Shown here: one piece after another, positions 1 through 13,500 of the stretch
How positions within the stretch are numbered: the stretch's first letter is position 1
Layout: each line of letters starts with the position of its first letter
Assembly: GCA_029255685.2 (NCBI GenBank)
Contig: CM055311.2
Span: 57,805,048-57,869,047 of the forward strand
From: Silene conica
Lineage: Eukaryota > Streptophyta > Magnoliopsida > Caryophyllales > Caryophyllaceae
Direction: 5' to 3'
DNA: 64,000 nucleotides
The notes under the pieces: model-generated
What the model saw: the letters and a program-made list of their open reading frames with translations, nothing else
Database searches by the model: none
What the model was told of the DNA's origin: nothing
Position numbers and translations under genes: made by a program

Positions 1-119
1 TGTGATTCTGTCCAGGTTCATTCTGTAACAGTTGTTTTTTTGAATTGATTATGCAATTAAAGACATTGATTTTGCAATTAATGGCTTTAATTGCCAGGAG
101 TCTTTTGTTCTGTTTGGAG

Positions 120-435
120 CCTTTATTTTCTGTATAAATAGAGCTCTCCTTGCCATTCCAAAACACAACAACATCAACAACTTACAATATGCTCTCTCTC
201 AAATTCTTCCCGTTTCTTCTAAATTTCCCGAGTACGATTACTGTTACAGTTCCAAAGCTCTTGTACTCGAGTGGTTCTTTACGAGAGCTGCAGTGTTAAC
301 CTTGTGGAACATACGGCGTGTAGGCGACAACCACCGGAGTCGTGCCGATATTGTTTTCAAGTCAGTGGCTTCCATACCACGACACTGTATTATAATTTCG
401 ATAAGTTCTTTTTCCTCTCGTTTTTCCTACTTTTG
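120..435 (+). promoter_or_regulatory. TATA-containing segment, possibly the end of a retroelement LTR
   Basis: A TATAAATA box at 133-140 is followed by a C/A-rich stretch with CAACA and ACATCAACAA runs. This looks like the R/U5 part of a plant Ty1/copia LTR or a plant core promoter. No convincing open reading frame follows and no matching second LTR lies in the window. It abuts the LINE ORF1 fragment on its right. Assignment to an LTR is a guess. Confidence 0.3.
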
Positions 436-660
436 TTACGTTTCTACTCCAACAGAAATCATCGTGTCGATTAAAGCCCTAGGGTTGATATTTCGCTCCG
501 TCCACAAAAGCCCTACTATGCAAAGACGCGCTTCCTTCTCATCATCCCCCGTTCCCGCCACCCACTCCACCTCCACCACTTTCGCTGACTCATCGTCCTC
601 CACCGGCCCCGCGTAAGGAATGTTAAGATTGATATTTGGGGGCTCGCCATTGGAACCCAT
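436..660 (-). pseudogene. N-terminal fragment of a LINE ORF1 (gag-like) protein
   Basis: Reading the minus strand from an ATG at 658-660, about 70 codons begin MGSNGEPPNINL and contain KEARLCIVG and LLWTERN. This resembles the start of the DUF4283 region of plant LINE ORF1 proteins, where a (C)LVG(R/K)L..T phrase is common. The similarity stops near DTM at about 450, where the TATA-containing segment begins, so the rest of the protein is missing. The minus-strand 5' leader probably extends to about 830. No target duplication was seen. The call rests on motif resemblance only. Confidence 0.42.
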
Positions 661-1535
661 AGTGCAGAAAGGAAAGAAAACCGCCGCAGAAAGGACAAAA
701 GAGACACACGCAAAGAAAGAAAGAAGAAAAAAGCAAGAAAACGACAAAAAAACCTTGCAAAAAGCAAGGAAGAAACCTAGGATGACCTAGGGGCGCACAC
801 CCTCCCAAGAGAAAACCCTAGAGGGAATTTATTTTAGTAATTGGGTCACATGTTCAATATAAATGATTGCACCAACATTCATTGAGGGTGAGTTAAATCA
901 TTGTAAAAGTTAAGGGTCATTTGTAATACTGCAATCGAGTAAGTAATTAGGAATGCGGAAAGCACAATTAATTATGATTTGAGGGTGAGGGAAATTAAAT
1001 CATTGTAAAAGTTGGCGAGTCCTTTATTTTCTTATTTGAAGATCTATTACTTTTATAGAGATAGATTAACATTATTTATTAAACTTAGGTGTTTTGGCAA
1101 AGGTGGAGACTCTATAAACGCACGAAAAAGGCTTCCTTTTATTATATAAATAGATAGATAAAAATATTGATTGATTTCATCTAATTTTTCAATATGTTTC
1201 TATGCATTTGGTTGTGCATCTTTCTTGAAACCGACTGTGAAAATCAGAGCGAATAAACCAGTTTACAAATTCGGTTTTTATGTTTTAAAAACAACGATTT
1301 ACCGAATTAATCCAATTCGAATTCGGTTCGAAAAAAACTAAGTTTTGCTCAGCCTGGTTTCGAATATAATTTGATAATAAGCATAGTGAGTTGATGAATG
1401 AAGGGTTACCATATTTGTTAGTGAACCGTTCTATATTGTTGGCGATCATTTTATAATTTGGGCACCCTTATGTAAGTTGGTAATTGGAGCGAAACTGAGT
1501 AGCCGGAGAGGGGGAAGAGAGTGAGAGAGAGAAGG
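661..1535. other. Intergenic region upstream of POLH
   Basis: No gene is recognised. The left 170 bases are probably the leader of the adjacent LINE fragment. An imperfect repeat built around AAATCATTGTAAAAGTT occurs near 893 and again near 993. The last bases before the POLH start are purine-rich (GAGAGAGAGAAGG), as in many plant 5' leaders. Confidence 0.5.
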
Positions 1536-4500
1536 ATGCCGGTTGCAAAAGGTGTGACATCAAATGCAAGGGTGATTGCTCATATCGACATGGACTGCTT
1601 CTATGTTCAAGGTTTCTCTGTTTTTAACCTTGTCCAATTATCTGATTTGTTTTAGTTATTACTGTGCGGCTGTGCCTCATTCTTCAAACTCAGGGTTTAG
1701 TAGAGTACAATTTAGTAATACAATTTCATGTGTATTTTGGAAACTTGAATTGATGTATGCAGGAGGTGTTGTTGTTCAGTAGTCTACCATATTAAGTATT
1801 AACACAAACTTGGGAGTAGAGAATTGCACTATTTTTGTCTTCTGCAATGCTGGTTAGGGCCTTAGGGGCTATTCTCATCTCTGGAACTTTTGTTAATTCA
1901 TTTCTAAATACCATTTTCTTTAACTGTTGTTAGTGGAGCAGAGAAAACAACCACAATTGAGGGGAATGCCTACCGCAGTTGTCCAGTATAATGAATGGAA
2001 AGGTGGAGGTCTGATAGCAGTTAGCTATGAGGCCAGGAAACACGGTGTGAAACGGTAAACTCAATTTTACCTAATTTTGGGTTCATCTGTGCCTGCCCTT
2101 CTTGTTTTCACTGAATGTGTTTTTGTTTAGTTCCATGCGAGGCGATGAAGCTACAATTGCATGCCCAGAAATACAGTTGGTTCAGGTACCAGTTGCACGG
2201 GGGAAAGCGGATCTCAGTATTTATCGCAATGCAGGTTCAGAGGTGTACATTGCATATTTCAAGTGTTCATTAGAACCTTGTTCATGTTCTTTTAAAATAA
2301 ACGATATGCACCTTACAGCTGATCATGGTTTGTAGGTAATCTCAATTCTTGCCAGGAAGGGTCGTTGTGAGCGAGCATCAATCGACGAGGTTTATCTTGA
2401 TCTGACTGAGGCAGCAGAGTTCATGTTAGCAGAGAGCCCTCCAATGAGCATGGAAGACATAGATGAAGAAGCTATTAAATCACATATACTGGGTATTGAT
2501 GAGGTAACAATATTCTAATGCATAGGACTATATATTTGTTTGTCCTTTCTTTTATGTGTTTGTTGGAGTCTAATCTTACGCTAACTTCGTTGAATGAAGC
2601 ATAGAAGACGTAGCTAGGAGTTATGCACACATTTCTTCTAGGAATAATAAATGGAATAGGCAATCAGAGGAGTATGTTACTCTGACTCGGCTGCCAGTGT
2701 CAGGAACGACAAGGGGTGGCAGTATCGCATACGGCTATTTTGTGAGAATTTTTAATTTTTTGGTCTAGAATTGAGTGTCGCAGTAACGTAGTCAGAGGAT
2801 GTCAAGGCAGGGATTATGTATGGACAGAAAGTCTAAGTAAAGCTTTTCTTGGTTAGGATATGATGTGATTGTATTCTTCATTTCTTCCATCTCCCTCCTT
2901 TCGATGTTGTCCTCTTATCGTGCTCTTCTTTCTCTTTCTTTTTTGATACAATCTCATATTCTTTTCAAAACACGATAACTTACTGTCCATTGTGAATATA
3001 GAGCTCCCTTATTTCCCTTTGATTAGTTGGATATTAGAGGCAGCAGTGAAACCTAAGCACGCAATTGTTGCACTGCTTAGAATTTTGAAATCAGCAATTG
3101 ATCAATCTTCTGTGCATCTACCCGTTATTAAGTTAGCTATGTCGGCTTTGAAAGAAATAACAGAACTAATAGTTTTAAATTTTTTTGGGCTTTGTAGGTG
3201 GAAGAGGAATGCTTGAGTGTTATGTCTTTATCCGATCCTTAAAATCTCCTACATAAGGATTGTCAATAACCCATTTTTTTTCCGCATATTCTTCTTACAA
3301 GAAAAATGTCATCCAGCAGTCAGTCAACCCATTTTCTTGATGCTATTTCATTTTAGGTCATTTAGAGACAAAGTGTTGATGCTTTCAATTCAGCATAGAT
3401 TGGACACACCGACCCCTAAGTTCCCATGGCATAGCCTTTGAGACTATGGCTTATAACTGCTTATTTATTTGTTATATTTTTTGCTATTTTGCTGTACCCT
3501 CGTAGGAAAAAGCTCTTCCCTTTCACAATTCAGTTTTAGACAGTTTGAGTTTCGTCTTATCAAAAAAGCAAAATTTAACGAACTGTGAGTACCAAATTTG
3601 ATAAGTAAAGGGCTCTTGAGATTCTTGGTATGGACAGAATGTGACAATGAGATTTAATGCTGCCATGCCTCGACAAACTTCTTCAGCAAATCTTCTTAAC
3701 TTTATCCATACTCCATGTTGCCGAATAGGTTGCATCTGTTTTCTGTCGTAATATTGAAATCAGATCCTTTCTACTCAATGTAGCTGTGCTCAACTTTGTT
3801 CAAGCCATTTTATTTCAACTTCACACAGCTCAGTTAAATTTGTTTTTTCTTACTTGGATGACTTCGAACTCTAATTCTGATTTGTACAAGTTATAGTCAT
3901 TAAATATATGTTAAAATCCTAATTCCATTTAGTTCAGTTTTATTATGTTTAAATAGGGCATTAGAATGTTAAAATCTAACATTACTTGCGGCTACTTCTA
4001 AGGTTTACTGAGCTGTGCAGAATTGGAGGTGCTTGGATGTTTTCTGTTTTATATAAAGAAATAATATATGGAATACATTCAATGTGCAGTAATTGAAAGA
4101 ATCTAGTGTTGTAAGAAATGTTTCAAAAAGTTATCACTTCGTGGCGGGGAGCGCCGGGATCACTTAGAAAGTTAGAAGTACATGATTATGCACAGCGGCA
4201 CAGCTATACCAGTCAATTGTCAAATTAGTACAAACCAAATGCACTAGCTCTACAGTTATACAAACTCATAGGTTCTGATCCACAATCAACTATTATGCAT
4301 GTCAATTTTATGTTTCATATATGTAATCTGCAAACTGTCACTTACTGGAGGAAGGTGGATTCTTTATTTCCTCGTAGTTGAGGAATGACGGGTATATTTT
4401 AGGCTTTTTCGGTACTTACTTCATCATTTTTTGTTTCCTTCTGTAAGTATTATTGCCCCTGCTACATACTTATCAAATATATTAACGGTTTCTTGAATTC

Positions 4501-7500
4501 GGTATATTGCTTAGGCTGGAAATAATGGTAGAGAAAACGTGACCAAATGGCTTAAAAGTAGTGACGCTGAGCATCATGATAAGTTACTTTCTTGTGGGGC
4601 AATTATTGTCGCTGAACTCAGGAGACAAGTGCTAATTGAAACTGAGTTCACTTGCTCCGCGGGCATTGCTCATAATAAGGTTGGATTTCCGCTGCTTCTG
4701 TATTGAATTTTCGGACTTCTTCAATAATTTGTTTATTTGCATATCATATTCTTTCCTCTTCGCTGGCCTTACAGCTACTTACCTTGTACTAGATGCTGGC
4801 TAAGTTGGCGAGTGGTTTGAACAAACCTGCTCAGCAGACGATTGTGCCAACAGCTGCTGTAAAGGATTTTCTTGGGCCTTGGCCTATAAAGAAAATGTAA
4901 GTTAATTGTTTTCTTTGTTGTAACAGTCATGTATAGAAATTTGAGATGTATCCGTTCCTTGTCCCTTATGATGGCCTTCATTCCTTTTATTGTAGATAGT
5001 TCTCTGTAAATAGTTCGTGGTTTTGTAGTGTAAACTTTGTTTGCACGTGTGTTTCACTATGCTACAAATTTCGATGACGTTATCATTTCCAGGAAGCAGT
5101 TAGGTGGTAAGCTGGGAGATTCCTTGCAAAATGATCTTGGAATTAAGAGTGTTGGAGAACTGTTACAGTTCTCAGAGCAGAAGCTCCAAGAGTGTTATGG
5201 CTTCAATACAGGGTTAGTACCAATATATTCACATATTTGAACTGTTCTTGTGTATGAAAAGCTATGAGAGTCGCCTGCGTTTGTTTGAGTTGGTGGTTTG
5301 GTGTTTCAAGCTAATACAAATAAGAGTAAAAAACCAGATCTTAAATTCCTGGCTTGAGACTTTCTCATAAATTGGGTTGCCGCAATATGATATCGCCTCG
5401 GCAACCTTATAAAATGTTAATAACTCTGTCATGATTCGGCGTTGCAGTTGATAGCCTGATTTTAAATACTAGGGTCACACCATCAAACCGCTGAATGTTT
5501 GGGGGACATTTTTTTCGACGAAGGATGGTAGAAATTACTAGCTAATCGCATAATATTTCATGTGAATGGATTCTGAAGGAAGGTGTTTAGCCTATAAAAA
5601 ATACCCTTTTTAAATGCTGTCATTTTGAAGGGGCGGTAAAAGGACGGATTTTCACTTCACCATTTGCATACTCGTGAGTGGATAGGTGTCTCTGACACCC
5701 AAGATTCCAGAAATCCATGGTATTTGGATGCCTGGTGTACTACACCTGTTTATCTTCTTTCCTCTTCTGTCTTTCTGTGTAACTATGCCTGTGTGTGGAT
5801 AAAAAGTTGCAGTTGGCTTGAACTAGCTTTATAGGTGTTTAGGTGTTTGAGGTCAAGTGCTAACAACAGCTATTGGGAAGTAAAGGAACTATTTTAGATT
5901 AACTCCAGGTTTTAGAAATCAGCTGAAGTTCATGTGTTGACACAGTCATGTTAACAAGATAAGTTATTCACAGATGATGAAAGTTGCTTCTGTTGTCAAT
6001 CTTTGATCCTTGAATAATGTTAAACTGTAAAGGAACATGGTTCTGAGATCACCGAGTTTCTTTCTTGTCATCACAAACCCTAATACTAATTAAAAAACCT
6101 GACATAATACTTAATTTTAGACACGATGAGTTTATCTTTTACCTGATACCTAAAAAACACCGATCAAATCATACCAGAAGCATTTAGAGTTGACCTATAT
6201 TGATTGTCTGTTAGTGATACTACCACAGCAACAATAACATAGAGCCTTGATCCCAAATTGATTTGGGTATTGTCCATCGTAATAAACCTGTAAAATATAT
6301 GGGCAATAAACATATAGCCCATGTTACCCCCTCCTGAAACTGACTGGATGGGTACCTAAGTTCTCATGCAAAAAAAAGACAATCAGATTTAGACCACAAG
6401 CAAAATAACCCAGCTCGATCCTGACAGATAGACTAGCTTTGCCATGTCTACTGGTTTCAGAAGTAGGCACCTCTTCTAAGTGGCCAAGTGGTATGTAAGA
6501 GAAAAAAGAAGCAGCTTATATTAGGGTTTTAAAGCGCGAAAGTGGTAAATAAATCTATCTACTTTGCTACTAAATGAAATCAAACCCCTTAAGTGTGTTT
6601 TGTAGCGATTTACCCCCTTAACTTTGCTCCTAGGTGAAATCAAACCCCCTTTCATATCCAGCCAAAATCTCACCGGAAAGTCAATATCTCTCCAATATCT
6701 CACAACTCATGACTCAAATGTAAAAATACTTATCATACATTCATAATACATATAAAAGGGAAGTAAATTGAATTAATTTTATGAACTAATGTGGTTTCTA
6801 ATACTCAACCCAATTTTGACTCCACCTTTTGTCTTTTTCCATTATCTTACCAGGTGAACCCATCTTACGGTCATTTTCCTTTTCCTATTACTTCGTATCT
6901 TTCAACAATCCACCGAGTTTCACCATTTCTATTTTCTACCCAACCTCTATACTCAAAAACCCACTTTTTTTTCGTCAGTCTCATTGTCGGCATGAATTGT
7001 ACTGCAAATTAAGCAATTTAGATATGAAGTTTTACGAAGAAAAGAAAACGGGTAGACTGGGAGAAAGGACAGCGATTATAATGTAATATATCAGTAATAC
7101 GTACATATACTCTCCACTGTTGTATTTTTATGGTAAAAAAATATTTTGGTATAATTATTGTATTTGATGGTGAATTACTGATGAGATATTGATGTAAATT
7201 GACTTTTCGACGAGATTTTGGCCGGAAAAATGAAGATGGGTTTGATTTCACCTAGGAGCAAAGTTAAGGGGGTGAATTGCTACAAAGCAAAGTTATGGGG
7301 TTTGATTTCACTTAGTAGCAAAGAAGACGGGTTTATTTACCACTTTCGCGGGTTTTAAAGTGTTACCTGTAATAAATTGATAGGAGGGTGTTCTGAGTCC
7401 CTATTTATTACTCTTGCATGATGTTTGTACAACTCTACCAGTATAAAACATGACTGGATTTTAGATTTTTGTCCGGCCAGTTTACTATATAAAGGCTGTC

Positions 7501-10500
7501 TTCATCCCCCAACAAGATCTGTGCTCTCTTGCCAATTACTTGGTTATATGATTGCTTTGTATGTTTTGTTTCTGAAGTTAATTTCAGGAAAAAAGTATTT
7601 TTGGTTTTAGAATCTTAGTTACTTTTTCCTTTGGGTAACATGCAGTTATTTTTACTCTATTTGATGTGTAAACAGAACTTGGCTATGGAACATTGCTAGG
7701 GGGATTAGTGGGGAAGAGGTTATGGCTCGCATTTTACCAAAGAGTCATGGTTCCGGGAAGACGTTCCCAGGTCCTCGTGCCCTGAGGTCCATTAAGACAG
7801 TAAGTTCTTTTGATTAGTTCATGCCTTGGGAGATTGATGTCGGTTTTCCCTTGGTAATTATACGAACATAAGCTAGTGTCCGTGCATTAATTATTTTGCG
7901 TGGTTGTTATGGGTTCCGGACAATGTTAACTGAAATAAAAAACATTGCAACGTGAATTTTATGTAAGTGTTGGTACTAAATAAATGAAACAATATATAGT
8001 TTCGGACTTTGACCATAGCTAATATCTAGAAACTTCATGTATCAGTGTTTTATTTTCATTAAGTTTATCTTTATTGCCTTTTTCTAGGTTACTCACTGGC
8101 TCAATCAGCTTTGTGAAGAGCTTAGTGAGCGGCTTCTTTTGGATTTGGAACAAAACAAGAGGATAGCTAATACAATCACGCTTCATGTCAGTGCATTTAA
8201 GGTAAATGGCTCACTGTGCTCTCTCCAAGATTATCCTGCTCGCTTTGCTGGGCTTCATACCTCCTTTCTCACTGCTTTCGTGTCTGACAGTCACTGCTTA
8301 TCATTTTGTAGTTAAGTGACACCGATTCCCTAAAGAAATTCCCGTCAAAGTCATGTCCATTGAGATATGGAGTTCTGAAGATTCAAGAGGATGCTCTAAG
8401 GCTATTTAATGTTGGTTTACGGGAATTTATGGGTGTAAACATAGTCAAGGATGAAGAGAATAGAAATAGTGGATGGAAAGTTACTGGACTTTCTATTTCA
8501 GCTAGCAAGATTGTCGCTGTGCCACAAGTATGATGCATATTTGTTTTTTTTTTGGTAAATTCGGAATTTAAAATGTTTAGTGCATCTTGTTTGTTAAATT
8601 GGATTTTATATTGCAACAAGACATTCTATAGGCCATCATTTACAAACTTTTTGTTATTTTCAGAAGCAGTTTGTTTAGAAGCATGTTATTGAAATTAGGA
8701 TTTCTATGTTGGGGAAGAGAACATTATTTCTCCGGGGTTATGGAATGAATTTTCTTGCATCAAAAGAGAAGGATGAATAGGAAAACAAAACAGCTTCGGT
8801 GAATGGTGACTAATCACTTGAATTTCGAGTTATCTGTCAAATTTCTGAGAAAAAGGATGTTTACATGCGCAGTATCTGTTGTTGTTACAGTTCAATTTCA
8901 TTGCAAACAACTTATTACTTACACTTTGCTTTGGATAGGGAACTTGTTCAATCAGAAAATTCTTTGCTAGCCAACAGACTGTATGTGCAACTTCATCTGA
9001 AGGTACACCTGATGATCCATTGCATGAAACATTGCACCTTCCAGGTATAATTTTCCTTCTTTACTTGTTATCGTTGCAAGGTTTTGTCTGTTTATATTAG
9101 TGTCTTTGAAGCACGTAAAGAAAGATCTGGCGTCAAATCTCAACAGAAGAGTGTATGCTAATGATCACCTTTCCACGAGATAACTCTCTTCGTTGGAGTA
9201 ACAACATTCGTGAAACTTATTGTTCATAGTGGATTAGACTTGATAATGGCTTCTATTTTTGTTGCTGAGACTTTAGTATGTGGATTTGAAATGCTGGATG
9301 AGATGGCGCTATTCTATCACGAGATTCATTACATCTCGGGGGGAGGGGTTGATGAATTTCAAGTGCTAGTGTTGGTGTTCAAACACAGTATAATTGTTTG
9401 AATTGATATACTGCTTCAGATTGTCGAGATAGCAGAGTTGTAATGGATTTGTTGCATGCATGGATGAAGTCTTCAAGTTTTCTTTTTTTAAGCTCTATTT
9501 TTTTTTTCTTTGTTGTTGATTTTTATAATTGGGATGTTTGTCAAACAAGTTAGTTAAGGAGACTATGATATGGTGAAACTTACATTCAATACGATTGTGG
9601 CCGTTGCTGTGTAAGTGCAGCAGTTGAAATTAACTGGTGATGTAATCACCAAACTGATATACACCTTGTAAATTCTAGGAGCACAGACATGTTGGAATTG
9701 TGACAATGATGGAATATACGAGCTTCTCATTACACTAAAGTAGAATATATGAGCTTTTCTTGATGCTGAATTGCCAACCTAGAGAATAAAGACTTCAATC
9801 TACAGGGCATGATAGGGTCACATAGATACCTCGTTGCATGTTTCCACTTTGGTGATTCTAGGATTCACGATTACATCCAATTTCATATCTTTTTGAAATA
9901 GACTCTAGATAGCGAAAAAAGTCTGAACATGGACAATCTTGGTAGTACCTACGTTATGTTACTCCAACTCATCGCTAAGTGTCGGATGCGGCACAATGTT
10001 GAGTATCAGACAACTATTGAAAAAGTTTCATGTTTTTGGAGTAAAAGAATTGTTGGACTGTCACCACACAACCAAAGTGAAACATCAAAGTAACATAGCC
10101 CCTACGTTAAAGTTCATTGAACTCACATTACAAATGTTCAGTCTTACTTTTGCTCAGCCTAAAAGTCTAAAACACTGAGATGCAGATGTATGTCTCCCAC
10201 AAATATATTGTCTATAATTGAACTTGTCAATTCATCTATAAGTACGGTCAAGGGAAAATCATGGAGTGCAGAACTTCATGCACCTGAATCATTATTGTTT
10301 ACTCTGCTGTCTTCTTAGTACTAGTTTGTGCACTCCCTAATAATTTTCTTATACATCTCCGTGGCAATGTCCATTTTTTCAAACAGATTTTTTTTGCTAA
10401 AGTCACACTGAAGTGCTTCTCATGGTATTATTGTGTCATTTTTGCTGTTTAGTTGCATTGATCCACTAGCACAAAATGTTCCATCCCTCTTGTTTTTGTG

Positions 10501-13500
10501 GTCCTTTCAGTTTTAGTTTAATCTTTTTTTTTTTGCCATATCATTTCCTGCTCACTTGGTTTTTTTGCCTTCTTGTTCTTGGCTCTATCCTTCCACCTTT
10601 TCATTTAGCTTGTTATATGAAGAGTTCCATATGATGGGTTCATATTAGGGCAATTAGGCTATTAGCTAACTCTTAATATTTTTATTTTGAGTTTTAACCC
10701 TTAATATCTTGGGACTAAGGCTATGTAGTAAACTAGTAATTGTCTCTTTTGTTTCCAATAATTCATAAAATTGCGGGTCTAAGTTCTAACGGTGCATAGT
10801 TGCAATTTGAGCTATATTCTTCACGGTTCACTCTATTTTTGTAGTGCCACATAACTTTCTTTTGCTCATCAACAGTGAAATTTGGCTGTGTATCTGTTGT
10901 TTCCCCCTTTGGCCCTTGGTAACTTGAAATTATCACAGTTGTCCGTCCATATGGGCTGGTACCGAATGCCTGGTCTATCTTGGTCACATCGATTCAGCAA
11001 GCCAAAAAAAAGTTAACGTTTCCCCACTTGCCCTGCTGGTCTTGTTGTGTTAGTTGATCTGATACTTTGTTTTTTTTTGTTTATTATATCTCCGTTCAAT
11101 TGATGATGAATTATGCTTGTATGAGGGAGTGAGATCTAACTTCTAGTTTACTTTTCAAAAAGAAGAGAATAAAGACGAGGATCGGATTTTGGATTCAGAT
11201 CAGTATGTGGAAGACAGAACTTGTCTGAAGGAACAGGTAAGGAAGCATTCTATTGATTATCTATTAGTTTTCTTGTCCTGTGTAGTCAATTACATTTCTT
11301 CTTTAGTCAACAATGGGGGCGTCTGTGTGTGTTGGCATTTCTGAAAATGAAATATGTATGTGTTTCTTTGAGCTTACCATTGTAGTTCGTGAGCCTGTGA
11401 GCTGATACTTAAAACAACGAAAACGCCATTGGTTGAAAGTAGAGGAGAGTACCGGCTGTAGCATAATACTTTTTTCCCACCAAAATGAACCAAATAGGTG
11501 TTTTAACTTTGTAATCATATTATGTTAGTACCAATTTCGGCATGGTTGAGCAGAGGAGTAAATTCATGTGGATAATTGTGCTTGAGTTTTATATTTTTTG
11601 TGCTAATCTCTTTCTCGTTTCTTTATTTATTTATTCCCTCCAACCCATACTGCCCATTACCCAAATGCACAAGCTCACAGATACACCATTGTAGAAAGTG
11701 AGCAAGTCGGGTAAATTTATCAAATGATATTTAAGAAATGTGCAAGTATTATAAAAAATTATACAAGTGAGGTTGTTTGACGTTTTTTTAAAAGTCTTGT
11801 ATTAGGGTACTTATTTCGGCAATTTGGACACCATGATTACCTATAATGGACGGTTATTAGTTTGGTTTGGGTTTACCATTTTCTTCAAAAATGTGTACTT
11901 TATTCATTTATTGTGAGTAGGAGCCTGCCAAGTATGTGTTATAAGGTCTAATAAGGGATTGATGTGAAGTAGTTTACCATTTTCTTCAAAAAAATTTAGA
12001 ACCTTTTATTAAAAATGAATAAACTGACAGGCCATTTTAGGTTAGTGTGTATTGTAAGTAGATTTTTAAAAAAGTTAGACCTTTTATTACAGCCATGTGG
12101 CATCGCGGGCTGGACAACTCCCCATTTCTGCCCTTCAGGTAAATATGGTCCACGTTCATTATCCAGGCTTCATACTCCGCGAGATGCAATCATTAGTCAT
12201 TACATCCACAGCAGGGTTTACTTACAGGAGTAGTCTTGAGTTGTCCAAACCCATGCTTTTCAGTCATTAATGAAGAATGGAAGATTGGAATCCACTGATA
12301 GATGAAGTTTAACATCTACATCAGAAGACCAAATGTATAAACCTTTTATGGTGCGATGAACAATGCCCTACCCAAAACATCCATATTTGCTACGATGGAA
12401 TGTTCCTTTCTAATCTTTGATTATTACCTTATACTTCTATGAGTGGTACCTTACATTGCCTGGCTATTTTTGAGATGATTTAGCTTGGCATCTGTACCAT
12501 GTAAACATGATATTACTTCGTGTGGAAGAAACATGCTTTATGGAGTATATACTTTAGTTGGTGGCACTCTTGCTGTATAGTTTTAAAATTGTAATAGAAA
12601 TATACATGATATCAATTTAAAATTTTTATTTTAGCATATATGATAAATTTGTGTGTTTCTAATAACTTCTCCTTTGTATTTTGATATTCAAGGAGAAAAC
12701 CGGACAAATCACAAATTTCTTCCACGAGCAAGCTACTTCCTGCTCATTATTAGACCAAGGAACTGCCAGTAGGACTCAATATATAATGAAACAAGGTAGT
12801 GTTTGTTTGCTATTGTGCTTGTGTGTTTTACGGATATAATCACAAGTTCTGTTTTTCCTTTTCCTTTTCTTTCATACTCCGTAGCTTGTTACTTCTTTCT
12901 CCTAGTGTTCATAGAGTTCTGGATATTGTTAATGAACTTGTTGTTGCGTGGAACCTGGCTTAGGTAAATCACTATGCAAACATCCCTCGGATGAGGCAGG
13001 TCCTTTCCCATTAAACTCTTCTGCGATACACGATCCAGAGACGAAAGATTCAAAATGCAAGGTACTGCTACCGCCTGTGCTGTGGTTGTGTGCAGCATTT
13101 TAAATATTTGCATTTGTCATAAGCTGCAACTGTTTTCACTGAATTTGTGGTTCTTGGCATAAGCTTTTTTACATGTAGCTTGTTTAACTTCTTTACTCAG
13201 TTAAGGATATAGTTGTATGTGATGTCTCGATGATGCTTAATATATTCAACCTTTTTTGTCACTGTTTAAATATTGCATTTTGCATATGTACTACTTACTA
13301 GGGCACATCAACGATCTTGAGATATTTAACAAAACCTGGAGAATCTTGCTCCCAGCTGAAGCCTGACAAACGGGAAACCATCCCAGATATTTGTGTGTCC
13401 ACCACTTCAGGTATCTGACTCATTTTTTTCCAAGTGAATCATTGCTTGGGTCAAGCAGGTATCTCTATTTGTTTGGCTGTATGGAAATTCTTAGACCAAG

